64,000 nucleotides of DNA, taken from positions 2,728,001-2,792,000 of the forward strand of contig NZ_CP034145.1 in the NCBI RefSeq assembly GCF_003856835.1, given 5' to 3'. Shown in pieces: positions 8,942 to 16,954 of the stretch. The translations under genes were made by a program, and so were the position numbers. The DNA comes from Haloplanus aerogenes. Lineage in GTDB: Archaea > Halobacteriota > Halobacteria > Halobacteriales > Haloferacaceae. The first letter of the stretch is position 1; each line of letters starts with the position of its first letter. The notes beneath the pieces are model-generated. The model saw only the letters and a program-made list of their open reading frames with translations, ran no database searches and was not told the DNA's origin.

Positions 8942-10135
8942 GTGGCGACCCCCGATGAACCCTCTCCCGTGACCCGTCGGCTCTTCGGCACCCTCTGTGG
9001 CCTCGTGTTCTGTGCCAACTTCGGCCGCGTCGCCTTCGCGCCCCTCCTCGAAACCTTCCGGGTGACGTTCGAGGTGGGGACGGCCGGGCTGGGGCTGGTG
9101 ACGACACTCGTCTGGGTCGGCACGGCCGTCCCCCGCATCCCCGTGGGCTACCTCGTCACGCGCGTCCGCCGGGGCCGCATCGTCCTCGGCGCGGGCGCCC
9201 TCCTCACCGCCGCGGCGGCGCTGACCGCGGTGGCCACCTCTATCCCGCTCTTGCAGGTCGGCGCGTTCGCCCTCGGCGTCGCCTCCGGCGCGTACTACGC
9301 CGCCGCAGTCCCGCTCATCGGCGACCTCTACCCCGACGCCGTGGGGCGGGCGGTGGGCGTCCACGGCGTCGCCGCCCAGACGGCGGCCGTCGTCGCCCCC
9401 ACGCTCACCGTCGCCCTCGTCGCCGCCGTCTCGTGGCGGGCAGTCTTCTGGTTGCTCGCGGCGCTCGGCGCCACGCTGACGCTCGGCCTCGTCGCCGTCG
9501 CCCGGCGGCGCGAGGGCGGCGTGCCACAGGGTGCCGACCGCGACTTCCGGGCCGCGCTCTCCCACTGGCGGATCATCCTCGCCGCCGTCGTGATGATCGG
9601 CGGCGCCGGCTTCGTCTGGCAGGGTGTGTTCAACTTCTACGTCACCTACCTCGTGGCGAGCAAGGGACTGACGGCGGGACGGGCGGGCACGCTCCTGACG
9701 GTGGCCTTCGCGGCCGGCCTCCCGGCGTTCTGGCTGGGTGGCCGCCTCGCCGACCGCCTGCCACACGTCCCCTACATCCTGACGCTCGGCGCGGGCGTCG
9801 CCCTCGGCGTGGCGGCGCTGACCGTCGCGGACACGCTTCTCGCCATCGCCGCGGTGAGCGTCGCCCTCGGCCTCGCCGCACACAGCCTCTTTCCCGCCCT
9901 CGACGCGTACGTCCTAGAGGCGATTCCGGACAATCGCGGGAGCGCCTACGCGGTGTACGGCGGCCTCGCCCTCCTCGTCCAGGCCACCGGCAGCGGCGTC
10001 GTCGGCGTCCTCGGGGAACGGTTCGCGTTCGACACCGTCTTCCTCGCCTTTGCCGCCGCGCTCCTTGGCCTCGTGGGGCTGCTCGCCGCCCTCTATCTGG
10101 CCGGCGGCTTTCCGGCGACCGACGGGAGCGAATAA
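8942..10135 (+). CDS. Major facilitator superfamily transporter
   Basis: 397 residues with about 12 hydrophobic helices. The GTG at 8942 is chosen; GTG 8969 would shorten it by nine residues. A cytoplasmic loop with YLVTRVRRGRI after helix 2 and an ARRREGG loop between the two six-helix halves fit MFS carriers. The substrate cannot be told from sequence. It is divergent from the NAD(P)HX gene with a 62-bp gap that must hold both promoters. Confidence 0.8.
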   Translation: MATPDEPSPVTRRLFGTLCGLVFCANFGRVAFAPLLETFRVTFEVGTAGLGLVTTLVWVGTAVPRIPVGYLVTRVRRGRIVLGAGALLTAAAALTAVATSIPLLQVGAFALGVASGAYYAAAVPLIGDLYPDAVGRAVGVHGVAAQTAAVVAPTLTVALVAAVSWRAVFWLLAALGATLTLGLVAVARRREGGVPQGADRDFRAALSHWRIILAAVVMIGGAGFVWQGVFNFYVTYLVASKGLTAGRAGTLLTVAFAAGLPAFWLGGRLADRLPHVPYILTLGAGVALGVAALTVADTLLAIAAVSVALGLAAHSLFPALDAYVLEAIPDNRGSAYAVYGGLALLVQATGSGVVGVLGERFAFDTVFLAFAAALLGLVGLLAALYLAGGFPATDGSE

Positions 10136-10172
10136 TATCAGTTACGTTACCGAACGAAATTCTGGCGAAGGA

Positions 10173-10180
10173 TTTTTTAC
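10173..10180 (+). promoter_or_regulatory. TATA-like box for the wHTH membrane regulator gene
   Basis: TTTTTTAC is centred about 27 nt before ATG 10204. This spacing fits a leaderless haloarchaeal transcript starting at the A of the start codon. Confidence 0.5.
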
Positions 10181-10203
10181 TTGGATTCGAAACGCACGGA
10201 CTG

Positions 10204-10809
10204 ATGTCAGGGCTCTTACCCTCCCATCTAGAGCGGGACGTGACGCCCGAGGGGGACGGCGAACTCCGCGTCCTGTCCCTGACGGACGACGATGCGGAAC
10301 GCCTCATCGGGTCGGTGTCGTCGGAGACGGCCCGGTCCATCTTGACGGCGCTGGAAGAACGCCCCGCGACGGCCTCGGAGCTCGCGGACTCCGTGTCGAC
10401 CTCCCTCCAGAACGTCCGACACCACCTCGGCAATCTACAGGAAGCCGGCCTCGTCGAAGTCGCCGGCACGCGCTACTCGGTGAAGGGGCGCGAGATGAAG
10501 GTGTACGCGCCGAGTCAGGACTCGCTGGTCGTCGTCGGCTCCGACGCCGACAAGGAGCGATTTCTGGACTCGCTGGATCGGGTGATCGGCATCCTCGCCG
10601 TCCTCGCCGTGGGCGCGTTCGCGATCCAGCGCGCGTTCGGCGCGGGCGTCGTCGACCTCGGGGGTCCCGGGACGGCACCGCGCGTCGGGGACGGGGTCGG
10701 AAGCGCGACCGGACCGATCCTCGGCCTCGTACCGCCGGGTGTCGCCTTCCTCGCCGGCGGCCTCCTCGTCGTCGCCCTCCTCGCCGTCTGGAACCGATAC
10801 ACCGACTGA
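10204..10809 (+). CDS. Winged-helix regulator with C-terminal membrane segments
   Basis: 201 residues. Residues about 35-95 form an ArsR-like winged helix: SSETARSILTALEERPATASELADS, then NVRHHLGNLQEAGLVEV as the recognition helix, then a wing ending YSVKGREMKVYAP. Two hydrophobic segments follow, near 125-145 and 175-195, so the DNA-binding domain is probably tethered to the membrane. It is the first gene of a run with the subtilase (6-nt gap) and the small membrane protein (3-nt gap). It may regulate that run or respond to membrane or protease state; this is inferred from position only. Confidence 0.8.
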   Translation: MSGLLPSHLERDVTPEGDGELRVLSLTDDDAERLIGSVSSETARSILTALEERPATASELADSVSTSLQNVRHHLGNLQEAGLVEVAGTRYSVKGREMKVYAPSQDSLVVVGSDADKERFLDSLDRVIGILAVLAVGAFAIQRAFGAGVVDLGGPGTAPRVGDGVGSATGPILGLVPPGVAFLAGGLLVVALLAVWNRYTD

Positions 10810-10815
10810 CCGCCA

Positions 10816-12540
10816 ATGCCCTCCACACCGCGTCGTCGTGTCGTCTGCCTCACGCTCCTCGTCGTTCTCGCGGTCGTTCAGCCGACGCTGGCGGGTGCGG
10901 AGTCCGAGCCACGCGCCGAGACGGCCGGCGTCGGCGACGTGGGCGTCACGGTCGGTGCCGCCATCGAGCGCCACCCGTCGAGCGCCGGCGCGACGGCCGA
11001 AGCGCTCCGCGCGGTCCGGGCCGACGCCGTCCACGAACGCGGACACACGGGTGCGGGCGTCTCCGTCGGCGTCATCGGGCAAGGATTCGACACGAGCGGC
11101 GCCCTCGGCCCCCACGTCGCCGGGTGGCGACAGGTCGGCGACTCCCCGCACTCGACGACCCACGACACCGCCGTCGCGGAGGTGGTGTCGGAGACGGCGC
11201 CCGACGCGAACCTCTATCTCGCGGGCGTCGGGCGGACGCCAACACCGGCGGAGTACGCGGCGGCCGTCGAGTGGCTGACCGCCCGCGGCGCCGACATCAT
11301 CGTCGACTCGGGGAGTTACTTCCCGAGCGTCGCGGCCGACGAACGGCGGATCACCGCCGCCGCCGAACGGGCGACCGAACGGGGCGCCGTCTTCGTCACC
11401 TCCGCCGGCAACTACGCCAACCGCCACTGGGCGGGCGAGGGGACGGCCGACGGCTGGGTCGCCTTCGCCGAGGACGACGCCGCGAACGCCCTCGCGGACG
11501 GCGACCCGCTTCGAGGGCGGGTGACCGTCCGCCTGCGCTGGCACGCCGCCGTCGACTACGACCTCTATCTCTACCGTCGTCTTCCGAGCGGGGCTGACCG
11601 CGTCGTCGCCAAATCCACGGCCGACGAGACGGGGCCGGGACTCACCGTCGAGAGCATCGACGTGGCCGTGCCGAAGGGGCGGTACTACGTCGCCGTCTAC
11701 GCCGATAGCGGCGTGGGCGACGCCTCGGCGGCACCCGGCCGCGTACAGGTGTTCGCCGCTCGGCACGAACTCGAACACACGACCGCCCGGGGGAGCATGG
11801 TCGCACCGGCGACGAGCGACCGCATCGTCGCCGTCGGTGCGGTCACGGACGGCGAGCGCCGGGCGTTCAGTTCGCTCTCTAACGCCGGCGCGGTCGATCT
11901 GACCGCGCCCGCTGGCGCCCGGACGCGCGCCGACCCCCACTTCGTCGGCACGTCGGCCGCCGCGCCCTACGTCGCCGGCACCGCGGCGCTCGTGGAAGCG
12001 GCCGGCGGCAATCCCTCGCCCACCCGCGTCGAGACCATCCTCGAACGCACCGCCGACGGCGGCGGTGACACGGTCGACGCGCTAGCCGCCGTCGAAGCCG
12101 CGAAGGCGGACGGGATGACGACGACCGACGGGGCGACACCGGCAGACGCTCGTGCGGACCGACCGACGACCGCGTCGGCCGACGGTGACACGGGGATGGT
12201 GACCGACCCGGATCACGCCGATCGGGAGTCGACCGACGCCGCCACCGCGGCGACGGAGCGATCCGAATCGACGAACGCGGCTGACCGCACCGCGGGCAAC
12301 GTCACGCGGACCGGAGCAGAGACGGACGGGCGCGATGGGACGGACGAAGCCGACGACGGGACGACGGAAGTTGGCGATGGAACGACCGGACGGACGGATC
12401 AGTCGCCGGAGCGAAACCGGGATGATGGTGCGGACCGAAGTCGGGAGCGTGATCGTGCCGGCGCCGACGATACGAGTGGGTCCGACGACCGACGGCGACG
12501 TAACGGGGCGACCGGCAGCGACGACCCACGGGAGCGATAG
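10816..12540 (+). CDS. Secreted subtilisin-like (S8) serine protease with long acidic tail
   Basis: 574 residues. A signal peptide (about 1-27, ending LAGAES) precedes a divergent S8 domain. The predicted triad is Asp92 in VIGQGFDT, His116 in THDTAVAE and Ser380 in GTSAAAPYVAG, with oxyanion Asn199 in SAGNYAN. Between Asn and Ser lies a beta-rich insert (about 235-305, DYDLYLYRR...YYVAVYA) resembling a bacterial pre-peptidase C-terminal domain. Residues about 430-574 are low-complexity Asp/Thr/Arg/Gly with no fold I can name and no clear membrane anchor. The substrate is unknown. The spacing suggests co-expression with the upstream wHTH regulator. Confidence 0.82.
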   Translation: MPSTPRRRVVCLTLLVVLAVVQPTLAGAESEPRAETAGVGDVGVTVGAAIERHPSSAGATAEALRAVRADAVHERGHTGAGVSVGVIGQGFDTSGALGPHVAGWRQVGDSPHSTTHDTAVAEVVSETAPDANLYLAGVGRTPTPAEYAAAVEWLTARGADIIVDSGSYFPSVAADERRITAAAERATERGAVFVTSAGNYANRHWAGEGTADGWVAFAEDDAANALADGDPLRGRVTVRLRWHAAVDYDLYLYRRLPSGADRVVAKSTADETGPGLTVESIDVAVPKGRYYVAVYADSGVGDASAAPGRVQVFAARHELEHTTARGSMVAPATSDRIVAVGAVTDGERRAFSSLSNAGAVDLTAPAGARTRADPHFVGTSAAAPYVAGTAALVEAAGGNPSPTRVETILERTADGGGDTVDALAAVEAAKADGMTTTDGATPADARADRPTTASADGDTGMVTDPDHADRESTDAATAATERSESTNAADRTAGNVTRTGAETDGRDGTDEADDGTTEVGDGTTGRTDQSPERNRDDGADRSRERDRAGADDTSGSDDRRRRNGATGSDDPRER

Positions 12541-12543
12541 GTC

Positions 12544-12924
12544 GTGACCTCGGGTATCGCGGACGCGCAGATCGAGGAGTACTGGGACTGGATCGCCGTC
12601 GCGCTCTTTCTCCTCCTCGCGGTCGACCTGCTGACGACGCTCGCGGCAGCCCGGATGGTCGGCACCGGCGCCGAGAGCAACCCGCTGATGCGCTGGCTGC
12701 TCGGCCGGAGCATCCTCGTCGTGATCGGCGCGCATCTCGCCGTCGTGGTGCTCGTCACCGGCTGTTTCCGCCTCCTCGTCGACCGCCTCCGGCAGACGCC
12801 GCCACCGGCGAACTACTACTTCGCCCTCGCGGTCGAGGCGTGGCTGGGCTTTCTCGTCGCCGTCGGTCTCGGCGTCTTCGCCAACAACCTCGCGGTGATC
12901 GTGCTAGGGGGCAGTCTGCTGTGA
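12544..12924 (+). CDS. Small four-helix membrane protein (DUF5658-like)
   Basis: 126 residues from GTG 12544, three nt after the protease stop. About four hydrophobic helices are seen. DLLTTLAAARMVGTGAESNPLMRWLL matches the D-TT...G-E-NP pattern I associate with DUF5658 proteins. The function is unknown; it may assist or anchor products of the same operon. The family label is tentative. Confidence 0.6.
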   Translation: MTSGIADAQIEEYWDWIAVALFLLLAVDLLTTLAAARMVGTGAESNPLMRWLLGRSILVVIGAHLAVVVLVTGCFRLLVDRLRQTPPPANYYFALAVEAWLGFLVAVGLGVFANNLAVIVLGGSLL

Positions 12925-12973
12925 GTGGCGCGAGCCGAGCTTTTTATCCGAAGACGCCGCCAGCCTCCGGGTG

Positions 12974-15304
12974 ATGGGTGAGACGTGGCGGGCGGTGTTC
13001 GGCCACGACGAACCGTACCCCGAACAGGCCGACGGCATCGAGACAGCTATCGAGACGGCCGAACGGGACGGGTTCGCGGTGATCGAAGGCGCCTGCGGCA
13101 CCGGGAAGACGATGCTGGCGCTGACGGCGGGCATCGACCGCGTACGCGACCCCGACTCGTCGTTCGAGCGGGTGGTCGTCCTCACGAGCGTCAAACAGCA
13201 ACTCCGGCAGTTCGAGGCCGACGTGCGCACGATCAACGAGAACCTGCCCGACGACTGGCGGCCCGTCTCGGCGTTGACGCTCGTCGGCAAGGCCGACGTG
13301 TGCCCGTACAGCCGCGAACGCGTCGGGAACATCGACGAGTCGACCGTCTACGACCGGTGTGAAGGGCTTCGGGAGCGGACGCGCAACCTGACCGGCTCCG
13401 AGGGCCCGACGACGGCCGCGACGCTGGCGTCCGAGGCGCGACAGGCCCAGACGGGACTGCTCGACTCGGGCGGCGCCGCGTCCGCCGGCCCCGACTATCT
13501 GGAGACGGCGGGCGAACCCACGCCGTACCTCCCCGACACCGCCGAGTACGGGGACACCGAATACTGCCCCTTCTACGCGCAGTACCTCGACGACCTGCCG
13601 GAGGACGGCGACCCCGTCGAAGCCGTCCCTTTCGACTTCGAGGACGCCGGCCTCCTCGACACCGAGGACCTCGTCGGCCTCGCGGCGGGCCACGGCACCT
13701 GCCCCCACTCGATGCTCGGGGCGCTCCTCCCGCACGTCGAAGTCGTGATCGGCAACTACTATCACGCGTTCGACCCGCGGACGGTCGACTCCTTCACGGG
13801 CGCCCTGCTCGACGAGTCGACGTTCGTCGTCTGCGACGAGGCGCACATGCTCGAACCGCGGGTGCGCGACCTGGTGAGCGACGGCGTGGCCGACGCGACG
13901 CTCCGAGACGCCGAGTCGGAGCTGACGCGAGTGATTCAGCCGCTGGAATTCGACCCAGATTCGCGGGACAGCGCCCTCGTCCGTGGCGAACTGGAGGAGA
14001 CCGAGGTGAGCCTCACGGAACTGAAGGAGACGCGGGCGTTCGTCCGCGACCTGCGCGAGGAACTCGACCGCCGGGTACGCGCCCACCTCGACCGGGAGCA
14101 TCCGGCGTGGCGGACGGCGCTCGACGACCTGCCGGACGACGAGATTCCGCTCCGCGATCCGGAGACACCGGAACCCGATGCCATCACGGAGTGGGCCGAG
14201 GGACGGTACGGCGACGACGTGTGGGTGCGCGCCGAGACGGTCGCCGCCGTCGTCGCACGCGTCCTGAACGAACTGGAGGAGGAGGACCGCGAACGCGCCG
14301 CCCCGACGGTCGGGCGGGTGCTGGGGGCGTGGTACCGCGCGGATCACGGTCGCTACTTCCGCGCTATCGACCTCTCGCGGACGTGGAACGAGTCGGAGCC
14401 CGCGGACTCGTGGCGGCGGGCCTACAACGCGCGCCTCTCCCTCCATAACTGCGTCCCCGGCGACGCCATCGCGAGTCGACTGGGCGATTTCGGCGGCGGC
14501 GTGTTGATGTCTGCGACGCTCGAACCGCTGGACGTGTTCCGGACGGTCACGGGCCTCGACGATCTGGAAGACGCCGGTCGGCCCGTCGTCGAGCGAACCT
14601 ACGGCCTCACCTTCCCCGCCGAGAACCGCGCGAGTTTCGCCGTCGACGCGCCGGCCTTTACCCACGAGAACCGCGGCGCGCCGGGGTCGGCGAGCGAGGC
14701 GCGGCAGGTGTACGTCGACGCCGTCGCGGAGGTGGCGGGCCGCGAGGGGAACGTCCTCGTCGGGATGCCCAACTACGCGGAGGCGGAGTGGATGGCCGGC
14801 GAGTTGGAGGCGCGTCTCGACACCCCCGTTCTGCTCGACGAGTCGAGCGACGACGGCGCGACCGAGGCGCTGAAAAGCGACTTCTTCGCGGGGGGATCGA
14901 AGACCCTCGTCACCAGCCTCCGGGGAACGCTCACGGAGGGAGTGGACTACCGCGGCGACCGCCTGCACGCGGCGGTCGTCTGCGGGGTGCCGCTGGTGGA
15001 TACGACCCGACCGCGGACGCGTGCGGTCGTGACGGCGTACGACCGGGCGTTCGGGTCCGACGGCCGCGGCGGCCGGAGCGGCTTCGAGACGGCGCTGACA
15101 GTGCCCGCCGTTCGGAAGGCACGGCAGGCGGTCGGGCGAGTGATCCGTGGCCCCGACGAACGCGGGGTTCGCGTCCTCGTCGACGCGCGCTACGCTCGCG
15201 ACCGCTGGAACGGAGTCCGCGAGTACTTCCCCGAGTGGGAGCGCGAGGAGTTCCAGCCCGTCAGTCCGGATATGCTGTCGCTGGGGCTGGATCGGTTCGA
15301 GTAA
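12974..15304 (+). CDS. ATP-dependent DNA helicase, XPD/Rad3 (DinG) family with Fe-S cluster motif
   Basis: 777 residues from ATG 12974 (GTG 12971 directly precedes it). The superfamily-2 helicase motifs are Walker A GACGTGKT near 40, DEAH (VCDEAHML) near 290, and C-terminal motifs including SLRGTLTEGVDYRG and QAVGRVIRG. Four cysteines sit between motif I and the DEAH box, in VCPYS, DRCEG, YCPFY and GTCPHS. This is the arrangement that binds the 4Fe-4S cluster in XPD-type 5'-3' helicases. The role is probably in DNA repair or replication-fork processing. Confidence 0.9.
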   Translation: MGETWRAVFGHDEPYPEQADGIETAIETAERDGFAVIEGACGTGKTMLALTAGIDRVRDPDSSFERVVVLTSVKQQLRQFEADVRTINENLPDDWRPVSALTLVGKADVCPYSRERVGNIDESTVYDRCEGLRERTRNLTGSEGPTTAATLASEARQAQTGLLDSGGAASAGPDYLETAGEPTPYLPDTAEYGDTEYCPFYAQYLDDLPEDGDPVEAVPFDFEDAGLLDTEDLVGLAAGHGTCPHSMLGALLPHVEVVIGNYYHAFDPRTVDSFTGALLDESTFVVCDEAHMLEPRVRDLVSDGVADATLRDAESELTRVIQPLEFDPDSRDSALVRGELEETEVSLTELKETRAFVRDLREELDRRVRAHLDREHPAWRTALDDLPDDEIPLRDPETPEPDAITEWAEGRYGDDVWVRAETVAAVVARVLNELEEEDRERAAPTVGRVLGAWYRADHGRYFRAIDLSRTWNESEPADSWRRAYNARLSLHNCVPGDAIASRLGDFGGGVLMSATLEPLDVFRTVTGLDDLEDAGRPVVERTYGLTFPAENRASFAVDAPAFTHENRGAPGSASEARQVYVDAVAEVAGREGNVLVGMPNYAEAEWMAGELEARLDTPVLLDESSDDGATEALKSDFFAGGSKTLVTSLRGTLTEGVDYRGDRLHAAVVCGVPLVDTTRPRTRAVVTAYDRAFGSDGRGGRSGFETALTVPAVRKARQAVGRVIRGPDERGVRVLVDARYARDRWNGVREYFPEWEREEFQPVSPDMLSLGLDRFE

Positions 15305-15499
15305 CTATCGCGGCCGACGCCCGCTCCACGCTTCGCGGCACTCGTCGTCACAGAAGTGGAGATGTTCAGCTTCGCTCTCCTCGATCCAGGAGACGACCCG
15401 ATGGTCCGGCTCCTGAACGATTTTCTTCCCACACGTATGGCAGGTTGGTGCAGTGCTCTCGTCGACGTCCTCCCCAATATCGGATGTGGGGTCGATCAT
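15305..15499 (-). CDS. Small zinc-ribbon protein (DUF7576-like)
   Basis: 64 residues with two cysteine pairs, CHTCG and CDDEC, enclosing a WIEESEAEHLHF strand: a treble-clef or zinc-ribbon of the TRASH-like kind. It lies tail to tail with the helicase with no gap. Proteins like this are common in haloarchaea, and their role is unknown. The DUF number is from memory. Confidence 0.72.
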   Translation of the reverse strand: MIDPTSDIGEDVDESTAPTCHTCGKKIVQEPDHRVVSWIEESEAEHLHFCDDECREAWSGRRPR

Positions 15500-15559
15500 C
15501 TTTCCAGTCAGTAACGGAGAACCCGTCTTAAATCCCGCTAAGTCGGGCCGCGGACCGGG

Positions 15560-16909
15560 TCATCCTCCGGGATGCGGACACGTAATCGTCTCACACGGCG
15601 TGGGATCGGAGACGGTCCGTTCGCGGCCGTCGGGCCACTGGACGACGAGTTCGCGCGGCGTCGACGAGCCGAGACCGAAGTGGGCGACGGGTTCCATCTG
15701 GCAGAGATAGCCGCTCCCGGCGTCGATCAAGCGGGTCTGTCGCCCCTCGTCGGTCGTCAGGTCGACGCGCGCGCCGCGGGCGGGTGCGCCGTCGGCCGTG
15801 AGGGGCCGCACCCGGAGCCAGTCGCCGTCGTTGGGAGCGGTAAAGAGCGAGAGGGGTTGGGCCTCGGCTTCGCCGTGGACGACGAGGAGTTCGAGCGTCC
15901 CGTCGCCGTCGAGGTCAGCGACGGCAGCACCGGTGCCCATTCCCTCGGATTCGAGGGCGTCGCCGACGCTCGTCTGTGTCCACTCGCCGTCGTATTCGAG
16001 CAGGCGGTTCGGAGCGCCCAGACAGTTGACGAACAGTTCCTGCCGGCCGTCGTTGTCGAAGTCGGCGGCGACGACAGTGCGGACGCGGGCCGGGCGGGCG
16101 AGGGCAGGCGGCGCGGCGTCACGGAAGGTACCGTTCTCGCGGGCGAACAGCCGGTTCGCGCCGTTCCAGTTGCCACAGACGATGTCGGGTGTCGACGCCC
16201 CGTCGGGGGCGACCAGCGCCGCCCCGCGGGCGTTCTCCTCGGCGTCGGTGACGCCGTACTCCCGCGCCACGTCGACGAACGTCCCGCCGACGTTGCGGAG
16301 CAGGAGATTGGGGCCGCGCTCGGCGCCGACGAACAGGTCCGTCCGATCGGAGAGGATGGGGCCGGCGGCGACCGAGCGCCCGCCGGTCACCACATCCAGC
16401 CCCACCGCGTCCGCGAGGTCGGTGATACCGCCGTCGTCGCCCACCTCGTAGAAGCGCGCGGGGGCGCCGTAGCCGGTGACGAACATGCCGTAGCGGCCGG
16501 TGCCGAGGCGGTCGACGGCGGCGACCGAGCGACCGACGCGGTAGTTCTCCCGCCCACGGTTCACCGGATCGGCAAAGAGGTCGCGCCACTTCCCGTCGGC
16601 CGTCGGATCGAGGAGGAGGTCGGCTTCGGCCGAGGTGCCGCCGAACGCGGCGACGTTGTGGACGTACACCTCCTCGCGGCCGTCGGCATCCAGGTCGGCG
16701 GCGGCGACGCCGATTGCGTGGCGCCCTTCGTCCGCGAGGACGCCACAGGCCGCGTCGACGACCTCGCCCGAGCGCCATCGGAGGACGCGGTTGGCGTTCC
16801 CGAACCCGGCGACGAACACGCACGGACCGTCGGGACCGACGCTCACCGCCGCGCCGTACCCTCGAAATGGGGGATTGTCCGCGAGGCATCCCGACCGGTC
16901 CACGAACAT
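15560..16909 (-). CDS. FG-GAP/VCBS beta-propeller with C-terminal ASPIC/UnbV domain (CRTAC1-like)
   Basis: 449 residues. Repeated calcium-loop motifs are visible: AADLDADGREEVYV near 70, AADFDNDGRQELFV near 278 and VADLDGDGTLELLV near 330, as in integrin-type FG-GAP repeats. The last 75 residues (LRVRPLTADGAPARGARV...VVQWPDGRERTV) match the ASPIC/UnbV domain. Most such proteins are exported, but this one starts MFVDRSGCLADNPPF with no signal peptide, and no better upstream start is obvious. The role is unknown. Confidence 0.8.
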   Translation of the reverse strand: MFVDRSGCLADNPPFRGYGAAVSVGPDGPCVFVAGFGNANRVLRWRSGEVVDAACGVLADEGRHAIGVAAADLDADGREEVYVHNVAAFGGTSAEADLLLDPTADGKWRDLFADPVNRGRENYRVGRSVAAVDRLGTGRYGMFVTGYGAPARFYEVGDDGGITDLADAVGLDVVTGGRSVAAGPILSDRTDLFVGAERGPNLLLRNVGGTFVDVAREYGVTDAEENARGAALVAPDGASTPDIVCGNWNGANRLFARENGTFRDAAPPALARPARVRTVVAADFDNDGRQELFVNCLGAPNRLLEYDGEWTQTSVGDALESEGMGTGAAVADLDGDGTLELLVVHGEAEAQPLSLFTAPNDGDWLRVRPLTADGAPARGARVDLTTDEGRQTRLIDAGSGYLCQMEPVAHFGLGSSTPRELVVQWPDGRERTVSDPTPCETITCPHPGG

Positions 16910-16954
16910 ATTTCCCCCAGACGATGCGGGGTTAAGAGTCGCACGCTCCGTGAG

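Noticed and set aside
12944..14968. 674-codon minus-strand frame opposite the helicase gene
   Set aside because: Arg/Val/Gly-rich with no motif; the opposite strand carries every helicase motif.
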